From assembly GCF_003261635.1 (NCBI RefSeq), contig NZ_QFXK01000026.1, positions 99,497 to 163,496 on the forward strand: 64,000 bases of DNA. The letters are read 5' to 3'. The stretch's first letter is position 1. Each line of letters starts with the position of its first letter. The position numbers were made by a program, and so were the translations under genes. The DNA comes from Kribbella monticola. GTDB lineage: Bacteria > Actinomycetota > Actinomycetes > Propionibacteriales > Kribbellaceae. This document shows, piece by piece, positions 12,688 through 21,245 of this stretch. The notes under the pieces were generated by a model. The model was not told the origin of the DNA. It saw nothing but the letters and a program-made list of their open reading frames with translations, and searched no databases.

Positions 12688-13605
12688 GTGATCAGCCTCG
12701 AAGGACTCACCAAGACCTACGGCGAAACCACCGCCGTCGACGCTCTCGACCTCACCGTCGCGGCCGGCCGGGTGACCGGCTTCCTCGGCCCGAACGGCGC
12801 CGGCAAGTCCACCACGATGCGGATGATCCTCGGCCTCGACGCCCCCACCAGCGGCATCGCGCTGGTCGACGGCCGCCCGTACGCCGACTGGCCGGTGCCG
12901 TTGCGCAAGGTCGGCGCCCTGCTGGACGCGAAGGCCCTGCACCCGCGCCGGAGCGCACGCAACCACCTGATCGCGATGGCCCGGAGCAACGGCATCCCGG
13001 TCAGCCGGGTGGACGAGGTGATCTCGATCGTCGGGCTGGCCACGGTCGAGAAGAAACGGGCCGGCCAGTACTCGCTCGGGATGGGTCAGCGCCTCGGCAT
13101 CGCCGGCGCCCTGCTCGGCGACCCCGAGATCCTGATGTTCGACGAGCCGGTGAACGGCCTCGATCCGGACGGCGTCCGCTGGGTCCGCGACCTGATGCGC
13201 TCGCTCGCCGCGGAGGGCCGGACCGTCTTCGTGTCCAGCCATCTGATGAGCGAGATGCAGCTCACCGCCGACCAATTGGTGGTGATCGGCCGCGGCCGTC
13301 TGATCGCCGATTCGCCGATCAGCACCGTGATCGCAGGCTCGTCGCGAAGCTCGGTCCACGTCCGGATCCCGGTGACCGCGGACCGCGCAGTACTGCGGGA
13401 TCGGCTGGCCGGTGAGGCTGACGGGGTCGAGTCGACGGGCGACGAGTTGATCGTCACCGGCGTACCGGCCGAGCGGGTCGGCGACCTCGCGCACGAGCTC
13501 GGGATCCGGCTGCACGAGTTGCGGACCAAGCAGGCTTCGCTCGAAGAGGCCTATCTGGAACTGACCGCCTCCAGCGTCGAGTACGGCGTGGCGGTGGCCT
13601 CGTGA
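12688..13605 (+). CDS. ABC transporter ATP-binding protein
   Basis: A 305-residue ATPase of the ABC-2 export type. Walker A is GPNGAGKST (34-42). The signature is degenerate, YSLGMGQRLGIA in place of LSGGQ. Walker B is EILMFDEPVNGLDP and the switch His is in VFVSSHLM. A C-terminal 90-residue extension is common in the BcrA/DrrA-like group. The GTG at 12688 follows an AGGG-type site. Its stop overlaps the DedA start by four bases. It should pair with the permease at 14252. The substrate is unknown; drug or lipid export is typical of the family. Confidence 0.92.
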   Translation: MISLEGLTKTYGETTAVDALDLTVAAGRVTGFLGPNGAGKSTTMRMILGLDAPTSGIALVDGRPYADWPVPLRKVGALLDAKALHPRRSARNHLIAMARSNGIPVSRVDEVISIVGLATVEKKRAGQYSLGMGQRLGIAGALLGDPEILMFDEPVNGLDPDGVRWVRDLMRSLAAEGRTVFVSSHLMSEMQLTADQLVVIGRGRLIADSPISTVIAGSSRSSVHVRIPVTADRAVLRDRLAGEADGVESTGDELIVTGVPAERVGDLAHELGIRLHELRTKQASLEEAYLELTASSVEYGVAVAS

Positions 13606-14255
13606 GCGACGCGATCCTGCACTTCGCCGAGGAACTGATGTCGTCGTGGTGGATCTACGCCGCCCTGTTCGGCTTCGCCGCCCTCGACGGCTTCTTCCCG
13701 GCGATCCCGAGCGAGACCCTGGTCGTGATGGCCGGCGTCTTCGCAGCGACCGGCGAACCCAACCTGTACGCCGTGATCGCCGTCGCCGCGGCCGGCGCCT
13801 TCGTCGGCGACCATGTGTCGTACGCCTTCGGACGCGGCGCCGGCGGCCGGCTGATGGACCGGGCCAAGCCGGGCACCAAGCGGCACGCGATGGTCAACTG
13901 GTCCCGCAGCGCGCTCGAAGAACGGGGCGGCCTGGTCCTCGTCGTCGCGCGGTACGTGCCGGGTGGACGCACCGCCGTCACGCTGACGATGGGCGCGGTC
14001 CGCTACCCGCTCCGGCACTTCACCTTCTTCGCCGCCCTCGCGGCCGTCTCGTGGGGCTGCTACTGCTCACTCGTCGGCTACCTCGGCGGCAAGGCGTTCG
14101 AGGACGACCCGCTCAAGGGCGTTGCCCTGGGCATCGGTCTCGCGCTCGCCGTCACGGTGATCGTCGAGGTCGTGCGGCACCGGCGCCGCTCCCGGCGTAC
14201 CGGTCAACCTCAGCTTGAGGCTGAGCCCGAATTGGTCAGGACAGGAGAACGATGA
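13602..14255 (+). CDS. DedA-family membrane protein (VTT domain)
   Basis: A 217-residue membrane protein of the DedA/SNARE-associated family, implicated in lipid scrambling and flipping and in proton-motive-force homeostasis. It carries the acidic FAALDGFFPAIPSET and the RYVPGGRTAVTLTMG motif whose Arg is required in this family. Several hydrophobic segments end in a basic tail. It starts with GTG overlapping the ABC ATPase stop, and its TGA overlaps the permease ATG, so it is translated with both. A DedA gene between an ABC ATPase and its permease is unusual and hints at a shared role at the membrane. Confidence 0.9.
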   Translation: MSDAILHFAEELMSSWWIYAALFGFAALDGFFPAIPSETLVVMAGVFAATGEPNLYAVIAVAAAGAFVGDHVSYAFGRGAGGRLMDRAKPGTKRHAMVNWSRSALEERGGLVLVVARYVPGGRTAVTLTMGAVRYPLRHFTFFAALAAVSWGCYCSLVGYLGGKAFEDDPLKGVALGIGLALAVTVIVEVVRHRRRSRRTGQPQLEAEPELVRTGER

Positions 14256-15049
14256 GTACGGCAACCATCACGGTCCAGCAGAGGTCGACGGGGCCGGCCG
14301 GTGCGATCGCGTCGGAATGGACGAAGTTGTGGACGGTCCGGTCGACCTGGCTGAACCTCGTCGCCGGTGCTGCCCTGACCGGGCTGCTCGGTATCCAGTT
14401 CGGCTTCTCCACGGCGTACGACAACGCTCATCGGCCGCCAGGTGACGTTCCCGGACAATCCGCGGTCGGCGGCGTCGGCGTCAGCGCGGTGATCATCATG
14501 CAGGTGGTCGTCGCCGCCTTCGCGATGCTGCCCGTGACCTCGGAATACTCGTCCGGCAGCATCCGCTCGACGGTCCAGTGGACTCCCATACGGCGGAACA
14601 TCGTGCTGGCCAAGGCGGCTGTGCTCGCACCGGTGTTGTTCGGCTACGGGCTTCTCGTCGGTCTGCTCGCGGCCGTCTCGGGCGGACTCGCGATGGGGCA
14701 CTGGGCCGACTGGAGTGTGGACACCCTGGCCGTCGATCTGCTGTCGATCGCGACCTATCTGATGCTGGCCGGGCTCTTCACGGCCGGGATCGCGTTCCTG
14801 ATCCGCAGTACGGCGGGGACGCTGACGGCCGCTTTCCTGCTGCTGTTGATGATTCCGCTGATGCTGGGCGAGAGCAGCATCCGGGCACTCGTGTGGGTCT
14901 CCGCTCTCCTTCCCGGCGGGGCTGGACAGAACTTCCTGTCCGGCAACACCGATCCACTCCCGCCGACCCTGAGCCTCGTAGTACTGGTTCTCTGGTCCGT
15001 TGCGGGGTTGTGGATCGGCGTGAAGGTGCTGTGCCGACGGGACGCATGA
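14252..15049 (+). CDS. ABC-2 type transporter permease
   Basis: A 265-residue integral membrane protein with about six hydrophobic segments. The N-terminal ASEWTKLWTVRSTWLNL is typical of actinobacterial ABC-2 permeases. The EYSSGSIRSTVQWTP segment after the second helix resembles the conserved cytoplasmic region that contacts the ATPase. The ATG overlaps the DedA stop (ATGA). It is the last gene of the three-gene operon, with a strong terminator two bases downstream. It forms the transmembrane part of the exporter with the ATPase at 12688. Confidence 0.88.
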   Translation: MSTATITVQQRSTGPAGAIASEWTKLWTVRSTWLNLVAGAALTGLLGIQFGFSTAYDNAHRPPGDVPGQSAVGGVGVSAVIIMQVVVAAFAMLPVTSEYSSGSIRSTVQWTPIRRNIVLAKAAVLAPVLFGYGLLVGLLAAVSGGLAMGHWADWSVDTLAVDLLSIATYLMLAGLFTAGIAFLIRSTAGTLTAAFLLLLMIPLMLGESSIRALVWVSALLPGGAGQNFLSGNTDPLPPTLSLVVLVLWSVAGLWIGVKVLCRRDA

Positions 15050-15050
15050 A

Positions 15051-15098
15051 CAACCGCAGGCGGTGGCTTTCGTCGGCCACCGCCTGCGGTTGTGTTGT
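15051..15098 (+). terminator. Rho-independent terminator of the ABC-DedA operon
   Basis: A 17-bp perfect stem (15051-15067 with 15076-15092) with an 8-base loop, followed by a T-rich tail, TGTTGTG. It also lies at the 3' side of the convergent ParA-like gene and may stop both transcripts. Confidence 0.85.
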
Positions 15099-15107
15099 GC
15101 GTTGAGG

Positions 15108-16625
15108 TCAGCGTGGGACGTTGAGGGCGATGGTGATCTGCTCGGCGACCTTCGCCGCGAGCTCCAGCGCCGCCCGGCGGGTGGCCGGCTGGAGCGCCGA
15201 GTGGTCGAGCGGGCCCTCGGCCGCGATGTGCGGATCGGTCGGGATGTCGATCACCGCGGCCGCGCGCGATTCGAAGTACGGGCGCAGTTGCTTCTCGACG
15301 TCCTTGTTCACGTCGCCCGGGCCGTTGCTGACCGCGATCACCGCGCGCCGGATCAGCCGCTGCGCGTCCGGACCCTGGTGGTCGAGCTCCTCCAGCATCT
15401 GCACGGCGGCCGCGCAGGACAGGCTCTTCCACTTGATCGGGATGACCAGGACGTCCGAGGCCTTCATCGCCTCGCGCCAGTTGCTGGACCCCTCGTTGTT
15501 GCCGGTGTCGATCACCAGCACCTTGTAGAAGCGGCTCAGCAGCCGGTGGATCTGGTCGAAGTCCTTGGCCTCGATCTGCGCGTACGTCGTGGTGGCGGAC
15601 GTCAGTACGTCGTACTGCCCGGACACCTGGTGCCGCAGATACGCGCCGACGTCGCCGAGGCGCGCGTCCGGCTGGGTGAGCATCGTCATCGCCTGCAGCA
15701 GGTCGGTGACTGTGGACCTGGCGTTCGTGTCGTGCGTGCGCAGGTGCATGTTGCCGCGGAGCTCGTTGTTGTCCCAGGCGACGACACCGCCGCCGCGGGC
15801 CTGACCGAGCGCACCGGCCAGCAGCAGCGTGGTCGGCGTCTTGCCCGAACCGCCCTTGGGGTTGGCGACAGTGATCGTCACCGGGCGACGGAAGGCTGTC
15901 GCTGCTGTCGCGCGGGCGATCCGCTCACTGCGCTCCGCCGAGCCGGGACGCAGCCGCAGCACGCTACGAACGCCCTTCTCCGCCGGAGCTTCGCGGGGCA
16001 GCGGCAGGGCCTGCAGGAGCTCGTCAGCGCGGTACGAGACCGGCCGGTCGGGCTGCGGAGCCTGCTGGCCGGGGATGCCTTGCGGGAAGAAGTGCTGCGC
16101 GGCGGGAGAGAGTCCGGAGCCGCTCTGCTGCGGCGGGGCCTCGCTCTCGGCAGCCGGCTGCTTCCACGGATCGGCGGCGGCCGGCGTACTCCACGGGTCC
16201 GCCGGCGGCGGGTTGACCGGCTTGGCGGCGCGCCACGGGTCCGCTGAGGGAGCGTCCTCCTGCGGCGCGGCTTGGGCCGGCTTGGCGGCGCGCCACGGGT
16301 CGGCCGGGGCAGCGTCTTCCTGGGGCGCGGCGTGGGCCGGCTGGGCGGTCGGCTCCGGGTCGGCCGGCTTGGCGGCCCACGGCTGGGCCTGCGCCTGCCG
16401 GGGCTCGGCCGGAGTGGCCTTGGCGGGCTGGGACCACGTCTCGCCCGGGTAGTCCTTGGAGAGCGCGTCCGGCTGCTCGTCCTCGGTGACGTCCTCGTCG
16501 ACGCCTTCGGGCACGACGTTCGGATCCGGCTGGGTCCAGGACGGAGTCGGCTGCCACATCCTCCGGACCTCGGCGGCCGCTGCTTCCCGGTCCTTGTGGT
16601 GTCCGGAGTTGTGCGAGTCGGTCAC
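15108..16625 (-). CDS. ParA/MinD-like ATPase with Pro/Ala-rich N-terminal region
   Basis: A 505-residue protein. Residues about 30-260 are low complexity, rich in Ala, Pro and Trp. ADPW recurs four times, three copies as ADPWRAAKP or a close variant. Residues about 260-500 are a SIMIBI/ParA-type ATPase with a deviant Walker A PKGGSGKTPTT, a later LVIDTGNNEG and a third-motif VLVIPIKW. The GTG at 16625 has GGGGGATCGAGG upstream; a longer reading to 16742 adds an unlikely leader and crosses a GGGAGCGG/CCGCTCCC hairpin at 16652-16672. No parB or secretion gene adjoins. The family includes ESX-associated and polar-positioning ATPases; the role here is open. Confidence 0.75.
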   Translation of the reverse strand: MTDSHNSGHHKDREAAAAEVRRMWQPTPSWTQPDPNVVPEGVDEDVTEDEQPDALSKDYPGETWSQPAKATPAEPRQAQAQPWAAKPADPEPTAQPAHAAPQEDAAPADPWRAAKPAQAAPQEDAPSADPWRAAKPVNPPPADPWSTPAAADPWKQPAAESEAPPQQSGSGLSPAAQHFFPQGIPGQQAPQPDRPVSYRADELLQALPLPREAPAEKGVRSVLRLRPGSAERSERIARATAATAFRRPVTITVANPKGGSGKTPTTLLLAGALGQARGGGVVAWDNNELRGNMHLRTHDTNARSTVTDLLQAMTMLTQPDARLGDVGAYLRHQVSGQYDVLTSATTTYAQIEAKDFDQIHRLLSRFYKVLVIDTGNNEGSSNWREAMKASDVLVIPIKWKSLSCAAAVQMLEELDHQGPDAQRLIRRAVIAVSNGPGDVNKDVEKQLRPYFESRAAAVIDIPTDPHIAAEGPLDHSALQPATRRAALELAAKVAEQITIALNVPR

Positions 16626-16796
16626 GACCTCGATCCCCCGATTCTGTGAAAGGGAGCGGGGCTGCCGCTCCCGGGGTTTACTGGATTGCTCCCAGGCTGG
16701 GTCCGCCCGAGAGGCTCCACTATCCCATGACGTCCAGTCCACACACTGTCACCCGCCGGAGCGTCGGCCGCCGACTGCCGTCCGACGGCGCAGGGG

Positions 16797-17465
16797 TCAG
16801 CTGGTGACGAGGCCGGCTTCGTAGGCGATGATCGCGGCCTGGACTCTGTTCTTGACGCCGAGACGTCCGAGTACGGCGCTGACATAAGCCTTCACGGTGC
16901 CTTCGACCAGGTACAGCCGACCCGCGATCTCGGCGTTCGACAACCCGGCGCCGACGAGTGCCAGTACTTCGCGTTCGCGCGGAGTCAGCTCCTCGACCTG
17001 ATCCTTGGCAGCGGCCGCCCTCGCCATCCGCCCGCCACCCGCACCGGCAGCGAGCTCGGCGATCACCCGCTGAGCGATCTTCGGTGACAGGTAAGCAGCC
17101 CCCTCGGCGACAGCCTTCAGCCCCGCGATCAACTCCCGCGGATCGCCCGATTTGAGCAAGAACCCGTTCGCGCCGTCGCCCAGCGCCTTGGCGATATAGG
17201 CGTCCTCGGAGAACGTCGTCAGCATCACCACCGCCGTGTCGGGCGACGTCCGCTTGATCTCCGCCCCGGCCGCGAGTCCGTCCAACCGCGGCATCCGGAT
17301 GTCGAGGACCGCGACGTCCGGCCGATACCGGCGCACAGCCTCCACCGCCTCGATCCCATCAGCGGCCTCGGCGACGACCTCGAACGACTCGTCCGACCCG
17401 AGGATCGCCCGAACCCCCGCCCGCACCAACGCCTCGTCATCAGCCAGCAACAGCCTGATCACCAC
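16797..17465 (-). CDS. NarL-family response regulator
   Basis: A 222-residue DNA-binding response regulator. The receiver domain (1-120) has acidic residues DDE at 9-11, the phosphoacceptor Asp55 in VLDIRMPR, Thr in MLTTFS and Lys in LLKSGD. The C-terminal LuxR helix-turn-helix (about 155-215) reads LTPREREVLALVGAGLSN. It starts with GTG after GGGGGAGAGA. It lies 13 bases after the kinase gene in the same direction, so the pair forms an operon. The kinase at 17479 is its evident partner. Confidence 0.94.
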   Translation of the reverse strand: MVIRLLLADDEALVRAGVRAILGSDESFEVVAEAADGIEAVEAVRRYRPDVAVLDIRMPRLDGLAAGAEIKRTSPDTAVVMLTTFSEDAYIAKALGDGANGFLLKSGDPRELIAGLKAVAEGAAYLSPKIAQRVIAELAAGAGGGRMARAAAAKDQVEELTPREREVLALVGAGLSNAEIAGRLYLVEGTVKAYVSAVLGRLGVKNRVQAAIIAYEAGLVTS

Positions 17466-17478
17466 GTCTCTCCCCCAC

Positions 17479-19104
17479 TCATCCCTGGCCTTGCGACGTG
17501 GCCGTGCCCTCGGGCGTGGGCGGTCTCGAACCGGTCTGTACTACGTCCTTCGCCACCAGCCGGTCGTTCTGGAAGCAGAGCCGGTACGCGTAGGTGATCG
17601 CGAACGGAGCGTCCGGCGGGTAGTACCGGCAACTCCATTCGGCCGGTTCGGGTAGCCGGCCGGTCGGCGGATCCACCATCTGCATCGCAGGCAGCACCTT
17701 CTCCACTTCGTCGAGCGATTGGCCGAGTTCGATCCGGTCGTACTGCTCGGGCTTCAAGATCGAGCTGTAACCGGCGATCAAGTAGTAGCCGAGGGCAACA
17801 ACTCCGACGAGTGCGCCCACCGCCAGCGGCGCGGCGATCGCGGTGATCAACCCGCGCCGGGCACGCCGCCGTACGGTATCCCGCTCCGCGGCCGCCGGCG
17901 TCGACTGCTCGGGCTCAGGCTTCCCGCCTTTCCGCGGCATCCGCGCCACGACCTCGAAGCCGCCGTTCACTCGCGGTCCCGCCGTCAGCACTCCACCGAC
18001 TAACCGCACGCGTTCTTTCAACCCAGCCAGGCCGCGCCCGCCGGACACCACCTCACCCACCGCCCGCTCCGCTCCACCGTCGACAACCCGCACCACGACG
18101 TCCTCGGTGCTGGGTTCGTGGGTGATGGTGACGGTGACCGCTGCGCCGGGTGCGTGCTTGCTGGCGTTGGTGAGCGACTCCTGGACGATGCGGTGCACAG
18201 CGCGGTCGACCATCGGACTCAGTTCGCCGGTGCCGTGCTGGACCAGCCGTACGGCGAGCCCCGACGCGGCGGCTCGGTCGACCAGATCCGCCACCGAGTC
18301 GCGCGCCGGAACCAGAGGTGCCTCGGCGTCGGCGTCACGCAGTACGCCGATGATCTCGCCGAGGCGCTCGGTCGCTGCCGCGGCGGCTTCACGAAGTTCT
18401 CCTGCTGCCCGGCGATGCCGTTCCGGCAACTCGGCGTCGATCTCGAGCGCAGCCGCCCGCAGCGCGATCAGGCTGAGCTCGTGGCCGACCGAATCGTGCA
18501 TGTCCTCGGCGATCCGGGAGCGCTCTCTTAGTCTCTCGCGATCGATCTCGAGTTGATGCTCCCGCTCGATCCGCTCCGCCCGGTCCCACCCGGCCGACGC
18601 GAGCAACGCCTGCTGTGCGCGGTACCGGCCGACCAGCCAGGGCAACACGACCACCAGCAACGCGAGGAGGAGCATCAGCAGCCAGCTGAGTACCGTGCTC
18701 GTCATCGCGACATCGCGACGGAGGCTCAGCCCCAGAACGAGTAGGCCGACAAGGCCCCAGCTCACGGTCATCAGGAAGTACCGCAGTTGGCTCTCGCGTC
18801 GGCCGGCCAGGTAGCTGAGCAACGCGATCGCCGGGACCAACGCGATCGACACCCCATCGGTCGTGCCGAGCGAAATCGCGAGGATCACGATCTCTGTGCC
18901 GCCGACCAATGCGAGCGCGACCAGCGGATAGGCGCGGCGAAGCAGCACGGCCACGGCGAGAATCGTCAGGTAGCCGGCGCGCAACCAGTACGCATCGCCC
19001 CTCGCGCCGCTCTCGCCGAGCACCAGCAACCCGAGCGCAGCCCACAGTCCGAGGTCACCCGCACGCTTCCACGTCACGGCACCAGACGCTACACAGCCCG
19101 CCAC
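17479..19104 (-). CDS. NarL-type sensor histidine kinase with extra C-terminal exported domain
   Basis: A 541-residue kinase. Five or so N-terminal hydrophobic segments (to about 165) precede a HisKA_3 dimerisation domain with MHDSVGHELSLI, whose His is phosphorylated, and an HATPase_c domain with NASKHAPGA and GRGLAGLKERV. The protein does not stop there. At about 420-445 is another membrane segment, then about 95 residues with LGQSLDEVEKVLP, two cysteines and an acidic tail, placed outside the cell by topology. The start is uncertain: GTG at 19104 or GTG at 19077, neither with a clear ribosome site. It is cotranscribed with the response regulator at 16797. Confidence 0.92.
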   Translation of the reverse strand: MAGCVASGAVTWKRAGDLGLWAALGLLVLGESGARGDAYWLRAGYLTILAVAVLLRRAYPLVALALVGGTEIVILAISLGTTDGVSIALVPAIALLSYLAGRRESQLRYFLMTVSWGLVGLLVLGLSLRRDVAMTSTVLSWLLMLLLALLVVVLPWLVGRYRAQQALLASAGWDRAERIEREHQLEIDRERLRERSRIAEDMHDSVGHELSLIALRAAALEIDAELPERHRRAAGELREAAAAATERLGEIIGVLRDADAEAPLVPARDSVADLVDRAAASGLAVRLVQHGTGELSPMVDRAVHRIVQESLTNASKHAPGAAVTVTITHEPSTEDVVVRVVDGGAERAVGEVVSGGRGLAGLKERVRLVGGVLTAGPRVNGGFEVVARMPRKGGKPEPEQSTPAAAERDTVRRRARRGLITAIAAPLAVGALVGVVALGYYLIAGYSSILKPEQYDRIELGQSLDEVEKVLPAMQMVDPPTGRLPEPAEWSCRYYPPDAPFAITYAYRLCFQNDRLVAKDVVQTGSRPPTPEGTATSQGQG

Positions 19105-19162
19105 AACCCGCAGTACTGCCGAAAGTCAGGGATCGCGCTCTCTGGCACGTCTTCTCTGACCT

Positions 19163-20284
19163 TCAGTTGCGTTGGGCATCGATCAGTTCGAACGGGACGA
19201 TCGACAGCTTGGGCACCGATTCGCCGCGGAGTTGCGCGAACAGCAGATCGACGGCCTGCCGGCCCATCTCGGTCTGGTTCTGCCGGACGTGCAGGTACGG
19301 CGGCCCCGCGATCGGATCGCCCGGCGAATCGAAGCAACTGATCACCTGCTCGCGTGGCCGGCCGAGTGCGCGATCCAGCATCCGAGCCAGGTTGTACTCA
19401 CAGGCCACGAAGGCCGTCACCTCGGGCGCCTTCTCCCGGAAGGCCCGGATCAGTTCGAGATCGGAGAGAACGCTCTCTGTCGTGAACGAGCCGGGCAACG
19501 TACTGCGCAATTCGGTCAACCGGTGTGCCTGATACGTCCGCGGATCGCGATCGGCGAACGCGGACCGGAATCCCTCCAGCCGGTCCTCGATGCTGGACGT
19601 GTTCAACGGCGGCGGCGAGACGAACGCGATCTGCCGGTGCCCCAGCTCGAACAGCCGCTCGGTGAGCGCCCGCGAAGCTGCCACGTTGTCCGTGTGCACG
19701 GCCGACACCGGGATACCGGACAGGTGCCGGTCGACCAGGACCACCGGATACCCGTCGAGAACCTGGCGCAGCAGACTCGCGTTGTAGAAGTCCCCGTGCA
19801 CCGGGAAGACGATCAGCCCGTCGACACCGTCCAGCGCAACCAGCGACTCGACAGCTTGTTCCTCAGCGGATTGCCGGCCACGAGTCCGCCGGACGATCAG
19901 GTTCGCCCCGTGCTCGGCGCACCGCTCCTCGATGGCCTGAAGCAACTCCAGTCCGTAGGCCTCCGAGACATCCGGTACGACGAGCGCGACGGCACCCGGT
20001 ACGCCGTCCGCGCGAGCGGGTCGCAGCGGCATCCGGCCCTTGAGCGGCAGCGAGATCCGGTCCAGGTCAGGTAGCCGCTTGGCCACGAACGAGCCCTTGC
20101 CGCGGATGCGCTCGACCAAGCCGGCCTCCCGGAGTACCTCCAGAGCGCGCTTCGACGTGATCCGGCTGACCTCGAACTGGGCGGCGAGTTCCATCTCCGA
20201 CGCCACCCGGTCGCCGGGACCGAGCACACCGCGCCGGATCTCGTCGAGAACGTGCGAGCTGATCTGCTCGTACAGCAGGGCCAT
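19163..20284 (-). CDS. GntR-LacI hybrid transcriptional regulator
   Basis: A 373-residue regulator with an N-terminal GntR winged helix (1-70; SEMELAAQFEVSRITSKRAL) joined to a LacI-type periplasmic-binding-like sugar sensor. The sensor region carries ALVVPDVSEAYGLELLQAI and the LFELGHRQIAFVSPP strand-turn. The arrangement is that of the AraR group, which typically senses a sugar. The ATG at 20284 follows GGAAGG. It is divergent from the SDR gene at 20486; a 6+6 inverted repeat lies between them. It probably represses itself and the divergent oxidoreductase gene; the effector is unknown. Confidence 0.88.
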   Translation of the reverse strand: MALLYEQISSHVLDEIRRGVLGPGDRVASEMELAAQFEVSRITSKRALEVLREAGLVERIRGKGSFVAKRLPDLDRISLPLKGRMPLRPARADGVPGAVALVVPDVSEAYGLELLQAIEERCAEHGANLIVRRTRGRQSAEEQAVESLVALDGVDGLIVFPVHGDFYNASLLRQVLDGYPVVLVDRHLSGIPVSAVHTDNVAASRALTERLFELGHRQIAFVSPPPLNTSSIEDRLEGFRSAFADRDPRTYQAHRLTELRSTLPGSFTTESVLSDLELIRAFREKAPEVTAFVACEYNLARMLDRALGRPREQVISCFDSPGDPIAGPPYLHVRQNQTEMGRQAVDLLFAQLRGESVPKLSIVPFELIDAQRN

Positions 20285-20354
20285 CGATCACCTTCCGCGG
20301 GACGGGTTGATATACCATCCCAGGCCCCTCCCGCAGGCACAAGTGGGCCGCTCC

Positions 20355-20372
20355 GGCATATCGACCTATGCC
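20355..20372. promoter_or_regulatory. Inverted repeat between GntR-LacI regulator and SDR
   Basis: GGCATA and TATGCC flank a 6-base spacer, a perfect palindrome in the 200-base divergent region. A second AT-rich element, TTGATATACCATC, lies at about 20308-20320, next to the regulator start. Either could be the operator of the GntR-LacI protein. Confidence 0.4.
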
Positions 20373-20485
20373 AACTGCCGTCGCCGCGCCTTCTCGCTCG
20401 CACCGCCGCCGTACGAGCGGTGGTTCCGGTCGTCGGCGGAAATTGTCGGAGCCCTCCGGCAGGGTGAGGCTCGAGGTGATCGAGC

Positions 20486-21196
20486 ATGAAGATCGAAGGC
20501 AAGGTGGCAGTGGTGACGGGCGCCGCTGTCGGCATCGGGCGTGCGATCGCGCAGCGCCTGGCGGCCGAAGGAGCCTCGGTGGTGCTGGCGGATATCGACG
20601 AGGCCGGCGGGCGGGAGACGCTTGAGCTGATCGGCGAATCGGCGCGCTTCGTTCCGACCGACATGCGGGACGACGACGCCGTCGCCGGTTTGATGGCGTG
20701 TGAGCCACAGATCCTGATCAACAATGCGGGCGGCGGTCCTCAGTTGAGACCGTGCTTTCCGGAGGCCGACGTGGGCCGCTGGAGCGCGTCGCTCGAGCTG
20801 AATCTGCGCGCGCCGATGGTCGCTACCCAACTGGCCCTCGAGCCGATGCGCCGTGCCGGTGGTGGAGCGGTCGTCAACCTGGGATCCACCGCAGGGTTGG
20901 GATTCGGGCCGCACGTCTCACCGGAGTACAGCGCAGCCAAGGCCGCGCTCATCCGCCTCACCGCGACTCTCGGCGTACTGCAGGAAAGCCATCAGGTGCG
21001 GGTGAATTGTGTGGTCCCCGACTGGGTCGCCACCGAACGCGGTCTCGCGGAGCAGGCCGAGCTAGCCGACCCCGGTCCGCCGCTGGTCCCCCTTGAGACG
21101 CTGACCGACGCGGTAGTGAACTTCATCGAGGACGACGACCTCGCCGGCCGGGTGATTCTGCTCGACCGCGACCAATCGCCCCGGCTGCTGGGATGA
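20486..21196 (+). CDS. SDR-family oxidoreductase
   Basis: A 236-residue classical SDR. It has VTGAAVGIGRAIAQRLA at the N-terminus, an aspartate after the second strand (LADIDEAGG) that usually selects NAD over NADP, NNAGGG, and the catalytic Tyr/Lys in EYSAAKAAL. The C-terminus is slightly shorter than in FabG. The ATG follows GAGG nine bases upstream. It is divergent from the GntR-LacI regulator, which suggests sugar-responsive control and a sugar or polyol dehydrogenase role; that is inference. Confidence 0.88.
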   Translation: MKIEGKVAVVTGAAVGIGRAIAQRLAAEGASVVLADIDEAGGRETLELIGESARFVPTDMRDDDAVAGLMACEPQILINNAGGGPQLRPCFPEADVGRWSASLELNLRAPMVATQLALEPMRRAGGGAVVNLGSTAGLGFGPHVSPEYSAAKAALIRLTATLGVLQESHQVRVNCVVPDWVATERGLAEQAELADPGPPLVPLETLTDAVVNFIEDDDLAGRVILLDRDQSPRLLG

Positions 21197-21245
21197 CCAT
21201 GGCCGAGCCGGCCGGATGGACCTCGACGACTGACAGCATTCCGGC

